Source: Lichenicoccus sp964245755 (GTDB lineage Bacteria; Pseudomonadota; Alphaproteobacteria; Acetobacterales; Acetobacteraceae). From it: DNA of 10,351 nt. Below are positions 1 to 4,476 of the stretch, piece after piece (position 1 is the stretch's first letter; the number at the start of each line of letters is the position of its first letter). The stretch is taken from the NCBI GenBank assembly GCA_964245755.1, contig CAXTNV010000118.1:1-10351 (forward strand). The letters run 5' to 3'. The notes beneath the pieces were generated by a model that made no database searches, had not been told where the DNA came from, and saw only the letters and a list, made by a program, of their open reading frames with translations. The translations under genes were made by a program, and so were the position numbers.

Positions 1-6
1 TCTCCT
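1..6 (-). promoter_or_regulatory. Possible ribosome binding site of a gene beyond the left edge
   Basis: Read on the minus strand, the last six bases of the window are AGGAGA, a good Shine-Dalgarno match. It lies about 43 bases downstream of the trbG stop codon. The next gene of the trb operon may therefore start just outside the window. In related clusters the missing members would include VirB4/TrbE, TrbJ, TrbL, TrbF and TrbI. No start codon is visible, so this rests only on the motif and the operon context. The same bases can also be read as part of a decayed trbG tail. Confidence 0.3.
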
Positions 7-49
7 GGTCGCTGCCGACGAAGGAGATAATCTAGAAGAGATACAACGC

Positions 50-1185
50 CTATTCAATCTCGAAGCGGCGATTCACGTAGCGGAAGTTGACGATCTGCGG
101 CGTCGGGCTCGAGAACCAGTCGCCGTCGTTGCCGAGCGCCACCAGCGCCGGCAGCGGCTTGCCGCCGATGTCGGAAGCGAACTCGACGCAAGTCTTCTCG
201 CCCACGCCGGTCGCGACACCCCAGACCTGCACCGGCTTCCAGGGCTCCCCGTTGCCGCCGCTGATGCGGTAGGACGCCGGCGGCACGACCGGGATATTGT
301 CGCAGGCGTCGGTGGTTCCGGAGCGGCCGGACATCGCTGCCGCCGCCCACTCGGTCGCGCCGCCCGACGCGTCCTCGTCGTTTGCATCCGCATAGTCGAA
401 CTTGACCAGCGGCATGTACTCGCTCGAGCGCGACACCAGGTTGATCGAGTAGACGCGCCGGTCGGTGGTGATCACGATGGTTCCGTCGAGCCCGGCATCG
501 GTCGGCTTGAGGATGACGTTGATGACCTTCCGGCTGCCATCGATGGTGTAGCGAGGGTGCACGATCCAGCGTGGATCGCTGATGTCCGGCGGCGCGGTTA
601 CGACCTCGCCCGGCTGCAAGGCGANNNNNNNNNNGCGATGGTGCAGATGGGCAGCGGCGCGCACACGATGGACGGCTCGCCGTCACCGTAGATCAGGTGC
701 ATCCAGCCGTCTGCGCCCAGCGTCGGCCGCACGAAGCGCGAGCGCCAGCGGCGCACCATCGACAGCTGCGCCGACTGCTTGGGGGTGAGCGACCGGTTGG
801 GGGACAGGGTGGTGATGGAGGGCGGCATCGTGCGCGGCACGCTGTTGGCCTCGCGGGCGTCGGTCTGGGTTTCGCCCGCGTAGGACAGGGGGGCGTCCGG
901 GGCCGCACCCGCCGTCGCGGCACCGGTTGCCTGACCGCCGAAGAAGGGCCCGGCGGCGCGCGTGCCGATGAGCGGCCGCTCGGTGGGCAGGCCGCTGCCG
1001 AAGGCATCGGGCGCCTGCTGTCCGCCTGGCGTGTCGTAGGGCATGCCGTTGCCGGGGGCTGGGGCGGATGCGGCGCCTGTCGTGACGCTGGCCTGTGACG
1101 ATGCGGATGCCGTGGCCTGCTGTGCCTGCGCGTGCGCCGGAAGCACCGTGCCGGTGAGCAGCGCCAGGATGACGGCTGGCTTCAA
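50..1185 (-). CDS. trbG: TrbG/VirB9-family conjugal transfer protein (interrupted by an assembly gap)
   Basis: This is an outer-membrane core component of a P-type type IV secretion channel. It starts at a TTG that overlaps the trbD stop (TTGA). The first 19 residues form a Sec signal peptide (MKPAVILALLTGTVLPAHA), which fits the periplasmic location. Roughly residues 20-120 are an Ala/Gly/Pro-rich linker. The VirB9 domain follows, with the family-typical segments LQPGEVV, DPRW, LKPTDAGLDG, TTDRRVYSINLVS and EYMPLVKFDY, then YRISG and VNFRY near the end. The 10-N run shifts the frame as deposited. Removing the Ns and a four-base overlap rejoins ICTI to ALQPGE and gives 373 residues. The C-terminus stops right after RRFEIE, where relatives as I recall them continue for about 20-25 residues, so the gene may be truncated. 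Family assignment is firm; integrity is less certain. Confidence 0.88.
625..634. other. 10-N assembly gap inside trbG
   Basis: Ten unknown bases interrupt trbG. On the minus strand the sequence before the gap ends in ...ACCATCGC and the sequence after it begins TCGCCTTGCAG. The shared TCGC suggests that the two contig ends overlap by four bases and that no sequence is missing. Collapsing 14 bases brings both halves into the same frame and yields the family-typical join CTI-ALQPGE. Confidence 0.85.
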
Positions 1186-1487
1186 TGGCGCACCCGTTCC
1201 CGGCAGAACGGCGTCGAGTGGGCTCGGCGGAACGAGCCATATTTGTATTGCCGGATGAACACCGCGAACATCTGCGGGTCACGCTGGGCGATGCGCCGCA
1301 GCAGGTAGATGCCGGGGCCAAGGAAGAACAGGCCGAGCAGCAGGCTGACCACCGACCAGAAGTTCCAGGCACAGGCCAGGAACAGGATGCCGGTGCCACC
1401 GGTCAGGGCAACCGGCGTGAACTCGCCCCCAGCGAACAGCTGAGGACGGGTCAGGGCCGACGAGATGTTCAGGCGGCGTGCCGCCAT
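1182..1487 (-). CDS. trbD: TrbD/VirB3-family inner-membrane protein
   Basis: A 101-residue VirB3/TrbD family protein, a small inner-membrane part of the type IV secretion channel that works with the VirB4 ATPase. The N-terminus carries the family-typical LTRPQLFAGGE segment (about residues 12-22). Two hydrophobic stretches follow, at about 24-41 and 44-64, then the conserved cytoplasmic segment RRIAQRDPQMFAVFIRQYKY (64-83). Length is normal for the family. The ATG shares one base with the trbC stop (TGATG) and the TGA overlaps the TTG of trbG, so translation is probably coupled on both sides. In many P-type clusters virB4/trbE follows this gene. Here trbG follows directly, which is unusual. 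Confidence 0.88.
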   Translation of the reverse strand: MAARRLNISSALTRPQLFAGGEFTPVALTGGTGILFLACAWNFWSVVSLLLGLFFLGPGIYLLRRIAQRDPQMFAVFIRQYKYGSFRRAHSTPFCRERVRH

Positions 1488-1837
1488 CAGACGATCGCCC
1501 CGGTGACGCCGGCCAGGGTCGCGAAGGCGACGACGGCGCCCACGATGCCGATGCCGATGATGGTCTTGCCGATGGTGGTCAGCAGCACCTCGAGGCCGCC
1601 CATGAAGATGAAGGCGCCGACGCCGGCGACGATGGCGATCAGGATGATGATGAACGCGACCTCGCCCTGCACGGAGGTGGCGAAGGTGCTCAGGCCGGCG
1701 CTGTACGGCATGCCGCCGCCGCCGGCCGCGGTCGCCGCGCGGGCGGTGAGCGGGGCTGCGGCTGCCAAGGCGGTGAGAGCGGAGGCGAGCAGGCGCTTGC
1801 GGGCAGGCGAAAGGGACTGGGCCGGCGCATCGTTCAT
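1487..1837 (-). CDS. trbC: TrbC/VirB2-family pilin precursor
   Basis: A 116-residue precursor of the conjugative pilus subunit. Residues 1-35 look like a long signal sequence with a basic start (PARKRLL), an Ala/Leu-rich core and a likely cut near TARA-A. The mature part has two hydrophobic helices at about 59-80 and 88-110, separated by a short polar loop (GGLEVLLTTIGK), the usual VirB2/TrbC layout. In RP4 the mature TrbC is further trimmed and cyclised by TraF; whether that happens here cannot be read from this window. The gene starts one base after the trbB stop and ends at the trbD start, so it is part of one transcript. The pilin family is clear from hydropathy and gene position more than from single residues. 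Confidence 0.87.
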   Translation of the reverse strand: MNDAPAQSLSPARKRLLASALTALAAAAPLTARAATAAGGGGMPYSAGLSTFATSVQGEVAFIIILIAIVAGVGAFIFMGGLEVLLTTIGKTIIGIGIVGAVVAFATLAGVTGAIV

Positions 1838-1838
1838 G

Positions 1839-2813
1839 TCAGATTTCCTGTGCTTGGAGGCGGTAGTTCGTGCCGTCGAACCCGTCGACGGCGACGATCT
1901 GGGACACCGCGCGTCGGTCGTCGGCCTGGCGCTCGATGCACACGATCAGGTTGACCGCCTCCGCGATCAGCCCCTGGGCGGGCGCACTCGTGGCGCGGCT
2001 GACCAGGAACTCCAGCCTGGTCAGCGCTGCCCGCGGCGTGGTGGTGTTGGAGTGGATGGTGCCGAAGCCGCCATCGTGCCCGGTGTTCCAGGCTTCCAGC
2101 ATGTCGAGGGCTTCCGGCCCGCGCACCTCGCCGACGATGATGCGGTCGGGGAACATGCGCAGAGTGGCGCGCAACAGGTCCTGCTGGGTGACGTCGGGGT
2201 GCGACGTGCGGAGCATCTCCTTGTTGGCCGCGACGCACTGCAGCTCGCGCGTGTCCTCGATGATCAGGAACCGGTGGTGCGGGGTCAGCTCGGAGGCGGC
2301 CTTGATGAGCGCGTTCAGGAACGTGGTCTTCCCGGCTCCGGTGCCGCCCACTACGAGGATGTTGCGCCGCCGGATGACCGCGTCTTCCAGCAGCGCCCGC
2401 GCGCACTCGCTGAGCGAGTTCCGAGCAACGTAGTCATGCAGCGAGTAGACCACCCGGGCGGGCTTGCGGATGGCGAACGAGCCGCTCAGCGAGCAGGGCG
2501 CCATGATGCCCTGGAAGCGTGACCCGTCTGTGATCAGCTCGCCCTGCACCAAGGGCGAGCTGCGCCGCGCTTCGAGGCTCATCGTCGCGGCGACTGCGGC
2601 AATGAGGGACTCGGCCTGACCTGTGTCGATGCTGCCGACATGCCGTGTTCCGGCGCCGGCTCGGGTCACCCAGAGGTTCCCGTCCGAGTTGCGGATGATG
2701 TCCGTGACTGCCGGCTCCTCCAGCAGCGCCAGGATCCGCGGCCCGAGGACGCGACCGAGGTATTCGACCTCGCGCCGGTGAGCCTCCCTTTTTGCGTCAT
2801 ACGGCTCATCCAT
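1839..2813 (-). CDS. trbB: TrbB/VirB11-family secretion ATPase
   Basis: A 324-residue cytoplasmic hexameric ATPase that powers pilus assembly and DNA export at the base of the channel. All VirB11 signatures are visible in order: Walker A GGTGAGKT (156-163), the Asp box IIEDTREL (184-191), Walker B RIIVGEVRGPEA (224-235) and the His box GHDGGFGTIHSN (245-256). The N-terminal domain (1-130) has the usual EEPAVTDIIRNSDGNLWV segment. Length matches family members of about 320 residues. It is the first gene of the leftward operon. The ATG at 2813 lacks a strong Shine-Dalgarno, with only GTGGA nearby, so expression of the first cistron may be weak or regulated. The gene is intact and its assignment is secure. 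Confidence 0.95.
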   Translation of the reverse strand: MDEPYDAKREAHRREVEYLGRVLGPRILALLEEPAVTDIIRNSDGNLWVTRAGAGTRHVGSIDTGQAESLIAAVAATMSLEARRSSPLVQGELITDGSRFQGIMAPCSLSGSFAIRKPARVVYSLHDYVARNSLSECARALLEDAVIRRRNILVVGGTGAGKTTFLNALIKAASELTPHHRFLIIEDTRELQCVAANKEMLRTSHPDVTQQDLLRATLRMFPDRIIVGEVRGPEALDMLEAWNTGHDGGFGTIHSNTTTPRAALTRLEFLVSRATSAPAQGLIAEAVNLIVCIERQADDRRAVSQIVAVDGFDGTNYRLQAQEI

Positions 2814-2875
2814 TTGCGGAATCCACTGTGGTTCGATCAGGTCTGTTCAGATTTCGTCTCAGGACGGTTGACGGC

Positions 2876-2885
2876 CCGATATCGG
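2876..2885. promoter_or_regulatory. Palindrome CCGATATCGG, candidate operator
   Basis: A perfect 10-bp palindrome about 63 bases upstream of the trbB start. It could be an operator for one of the neighbouring helix-turn-helix regulators. Its function is inferred only from symmetry and position. Confidence 0.3.
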
Positions 2886-2963
2886 TAGGAGGATCACCGA
2901 CACCGGATCGAGTTGCGCTATTTATCAGTGAGCTAAGCAGAGACACGCTGCGAGCGCAGAACG

Positions 2964-2973
2964 GGATATATCC
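2964..2973. promoter_or_regulatory. Palindrome GGATATATCC, candidate operator
   Basis: A second perfect 10-bp palindrome in the spacer. It shares the GATAT core with the one at 2876-2885 and lies 88 bases from it (start to start). It has an AT-rich centre and could be an operator or overlap a promoter. Confidence 0.3.
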
Positions 2974-3060
2974 AATCAGACTTGTTACGCTCGCCTGATC
3001 TCATCGTTCTGCATCCCGACCGTCCAAGTCAACGCCGAAATGCCTAGGTGCGGAGCGGCG

Positions 3061-3070
3061 TGTTATAACA
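3061..3070. promoter_or_regulatory. Palindrome TGTTATAACA, candidate operator
   Basis: A perfect 10-bp palindrome with TGT/ACA ends, 30 bases upstream of the putative -35 of the first regulator. A related TGTGACACA palindrome (3781-3789) sits about 40 bases upstream of the matching -35 of the second regulator. The shared half-site and similar position suggest autoregulation, but the half-site is only three bases long. Confidence 0.35.
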
Positions 3071-3099
3071 ACCCCGTGATCGCTGGAACTTCAGGCGAT

Positions 3100-3128
3100 T
3101 TGTGCCTGGCCGCGGAAATAGGCTGTCA
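3100..3128 (+). promoter_or_regulatory. Putative promoter of the first XRE regulator
   Basis: TTGTGC (3100-3105), a 17-base spacer, then CTGTCA (3123-3128). The same arrangement, TTGAAT, 17 bases, CTGTCA, occurs before the second regulator at 3829-3857, and both are followed by TGCCGC. The -10 is a poor match to TATAAT, so the call rests on conservation between the two copies. The region would give a leader of about 80-90 bases. Confidence 0.4.
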
Positions 3129-3167
3129 TGCCGCCCGCAAGTGATCCGGGCATGCCAGTGAACAGCC
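3121..3167 (+). other. Inverted repeat in the leader of the first regulator
   Basis: GGCTGTCATGCC (3121-3132) can pair in two blocks with GGCATG (3149-3154) and ACAGCC (3162-3167). This gives two 6-bp stems separated by a one-sided 7-base bulge, with a 16-base loop. The matching leader of the second regulator keeps the left arm but not the right arm. A conserved RNA structure is therefore unproven, and the left arm may instead be a DNA-level signal such as a promoter. Confidence 0.35.
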
Positions 3168-3204
3168 AAGCCTATGAGACAGACCTTCTCATCCACGATG
3201 CCGC

Positions 3205-3210
3205 AGGAGG
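3205..3210 (+). promoter_or_regulatory. Ribosome binding site AGGAGG deciding a GTG start
   Basis: A perfect AGGAGG six bases before GTG at 3217. It fixes the non-ATG start of the first regulator. The second regulator has GAAGAGG (3938-3944) six bases before its GTG at 3951. Confidence 0.85.
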
Positions 3211-3216
3211 TTCATC

Positions 3217-3705
3217 GTGAACGACGATGTCGAAACCGACACGTCCAGCGCCAGGATATCGGCGGCGATCGGCAGGCGCATCCGGGCGGAGCGCAAACAC
3301 CAGGGCCTGACGCTCAAGGCGCTTGGCAAACTCGCCAACGACATGCCCAGTCTTCTCATCGCGCGCTACGAGTGGGGACAGCGCATCATCCCGTCGAGCG
3401 CGATATTCTTCATTGCGCATGCGCTCGGCGTCCCGATCGCCCGCTTCTTCAACGGCATCGCCGAAGACGCCGAGATCGACATGGAAGTCGTCGCAAGCCC
3501 GAAAGAAGCAGTGGAAGACGCGGCCGACCTGGTGCTGCACCTGGCCAAGCTCGCGGCCCAGATGGAAACCCCGGAAGGACGCGCCTTGCTGCGGATGCTC
3601 CTGGAGCAGCTGCCGGGCGGTGCTGCTGTCGCGAGGGCGACGGGCATCCCGCGCCTGAAGCGCCGCGACAAGTGGCACGCCAGGATCCAGGATCCGCAGA
3701 TCTGA
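3217..3705 (+). CDS. XRE-family helix-turn-helix transcriptional regulator (paralogue 1)
   Basis: A 162-residue predicted DNA-binding regulator starting at GTG behind a perfect AGGAGG. The XRE/Cro-type domain spans about residues 14-80: the first helix IGRRIRAERKHQG, then LTLKALGKLA, the recognition region up to YEWGQR, and IFFIAHALGVPIARFFNG closing the domain. The C-terminal half (about 95-135) is mostly helical with Leu/Ala heptads and may drive dimerisation. It is followed by a basic motif RATGIPRLKRRDKWHAR shared with paralogue 2. I recognise no enzymatic or ligand domain. Compared with paralogue 2, one extra residue lies between N41 and R50, inside the turn/recognition helix, so the two probably bind different sites. 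It is divergent from trbB, which makes the transfer operon or its own promoter likely targets. Confidence 0.85.
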   Translation: MNDDVETDTSSARISAAIGRRIRAERKHQGLTLKALGKLANDMPSLLIARYEWGQRIIPSSAIFFIAHALGVPIARFFNGIAEDAEIDMEVVASPKEAVEDAADLVLHLAKLAAQMETPEGRALLRMLLEQLPGGAAVARATGIPRLKRRDKWHARIQDPQI

Positions 3706-3711
3706 ACCCTC

Positions 3712-3731
3712 GGAGGCTTCGCCGAGCCTCC
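3712..3731 (+). terminator. Hairpin after the first regulator, possible terminator
   Basis: GGAGGCT, a 6-base loop, AGCCTCC: a perfect 7-bp stem beginning seven bases after the stop codon at 3705. No T-run follows, so it would be an atypical intrinsic terminator or an mRNA-stabilising hairpin. A competing CTCGG/CCGAG pairing overlaps it. Confidence 0.45.
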
Positions 3732-3780
3732 ACCTCCCGGCGATGACTTCCCGATGTATTCCGTCGGTTCGTCGCCCGGC

Positions 3781-3789
3781 TGTGACACA
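3781..3789. promoter_or_regulatory. Palindrome TGTGACACA upstream of the second regulator
   Basis: A perfect 9-base palindrome with a central A. It shares TGT/ACA ends with TGTTATAACA at 3061-3070 and has a comparable position upstream of the paired promoter-like elements. It is a candidate operator by symmetry and position only. Confidence 0.3.
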
Positions 3790-3828
3790 TCAATAGTACG
3801 CAACAACAGGTTTTGGCGGCGACACGGG

Positions 3829-3857
3829 TTGAATTGTCGGAGCAAAGCTGGCTGTCA
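3829..3857 (+). promoter_or_regulatory. Putative promoter of the second XRE regulator
   Basis: TTGAAT (3829-3834), 17 bases, CTGTCA (3852-3857). It matches the spacing and the downstream TGCCGC of the element before the first regulator. Conservation across the duplication is the main support; the -10 is weak by the sigma-70 consensus. Confidence 0.4.
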
Positions 3858-3950
3858 TGCCGCGCACATGCAGATCTGTTCTTGTCAGGAAATAACCGAG
3901 CGGCCGATGAGACAGATTTCCTCGACCGCGGTACCCGGAAGAGGTCCGTC

Positions 3951-4436
3951 GTGAGTGACGATGCCAAGGAGGATCTGACCAACGCCAGGATCTCGGCGGT
4001 GATCGGCAAGCGCATTCGCGCACAGCGCAAACGCCGCGGCATGTCGTCGAACGAACTCGGCAAGATGGTCAACCTCACCGGGGAGTACATCACACGCTGC
4101 GAGCGCGGCGAGCGATCCATCTCGTCCGGCAGGCTGTTCTTCATGGCGCAGGCGCTCGGGGTGCCGGTCGCCTACTTCTTCAACGGCATCGCCGCCGAGG
4201 CCCGGGTCAAGATGACTGCCGCAAAGAGCAGTCAGGAAGTTGTCGACGGTGCGGCCGAACTGGTGATGCACCTCGCCAGGCTGGCCACCACGATGGAGAA
4301 CCTGCAGTCGCGAGCCTTGCTGCTGACGCTGCTGGACCAACTGCCGGGTGGTCAGCTCGTCCCCCGGGCCACGGGGATCCCTCGGCAGAAGCGCCGGGTG
4401 AAGTGGTACGCCAAGGTGGAGGACCCGCCCAGCTGA
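3951..4436 (+). CDS. XRE-family helix-turn-helix transcriptional regulator (paralogue 2)
   Basis: A 161-residue predicted DNA-binding regulator. The frame is open back to 3813, but GTG at 3951 is chosen because it follows GAAGAGG at six bases and aligns with the start of paralogue 1 (MSDD against MNDD). The XRE domain covers about residues 14-79, with ISAVIGKRIRAQRKRRGM, ELGKMVNLTGEYITRCERGER and LFFMAQALGVPVAYFFNG. Its turn and recognition helix follow the XRE norm more closely than paralogue 1. The C-terminal half keeps AAELVMHLARLATTME and ends in the shared basic motif RATGIPRQKRRVKWYAK. No other domain is recognised. It converges with traA, whose stop is 40 bases away, so it could affect traA only through binding elsewhere. 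It is likely a transfer or copy-control regulator, but its target is unknown. Confidence 0.85.
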   Translation: MSDDAKEDLTNARISAVIGKRIRAQRKRRGMSSNELGKMVNLTGEYITRCERGERSISSGRLFFMAQALGVPVAYFFNGIAAEARVKMTAAKSSQEVVDGAAELVMHLARLATTMENLQSRALLLTLLDQLPGGQLVPRATGIPRQKRRVKWYAKVEDPPS

Positions 4437-4476
4437 AGCATCCGCGGCTCCGCTGGAACAGGCGACACCTCCGTCC

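Larger units (their letters stand above)
2814..3099. promoter_or_regulatory. Regulatory spacer between trbB and the first XRE regulator
   Basis: Nearly 290 bases without a convincing gene, visibly less GC-rich than the flanking genes. The stretch must hold the promoter of the leftward trb operon. No clear -35/-10 pair can be named, although an AT-richer TGATAAATAG is present on the minus strand near 2920-2929. Three perfect 10-bp palindromes lie here and are listed separately. A 68-codon open frame at 2792-2998 overlaps trbB and shows no protein-like features, so it is not called. Confidence 0.5.
3100..3705 (+). repeat. Regulator cassette, copy 1 of a diverged tandem duplication
   Basis: Promoter, leader and gene resemble the cassette at 3829-4436 in the same order. 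The shared leader elements are GGCTGTCATGCCGC at 3121 and 3850, ATGAGACAGA near 3174 and 3907, and a GTG start about 94-99 bases after CTGTCA. The proteins align along their length with one single-residue gap. This looks like an old duplication, since DNA identity is limited. Confidence 0.6.
3829..4436 (+). repeat. Regulator cassette, copy 2 of a diverged tandem duplication
   Basis: Partner of the cassette at 3100-3705; the shared promoter-like elements, leader blocks, GTG start and protein order are described there. The two copies are separated by the hairpin at 3712-3731 and about 100 bases of otherwise unassigned sequence. Confidence 0.6.

Noticed and set aside
20..40. AAGGAGATAA followed by TCTAGA, resembling an expression-vector ribosome binding site and XbaI site
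   Set aside because: The match is short, the order of elements is the reverse of common vectors, and the flanking sequence continues as trbG. Vector contamination is not supported.
1185..2522. 445-codon plus-strand open frame opposite trbD, trbC and trbB
   Set aside because: It is antisense to three overlapping genes of known families, with a composition typical of a shadow frame.
2792..2998. 68-codon plus-strand frame upstream of the first regulator
   Set aside because: It begins inside trbB, crosses the candidate operators and shows no family features.
3813..3950. Upstream extension of the second regulator to 3813
   Set aside because: The extension would cover the promoter-like element and leader shared with the first cassette. 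The GTG at 3951 has a ribosome binding site and aligns with the start of the paralogue.
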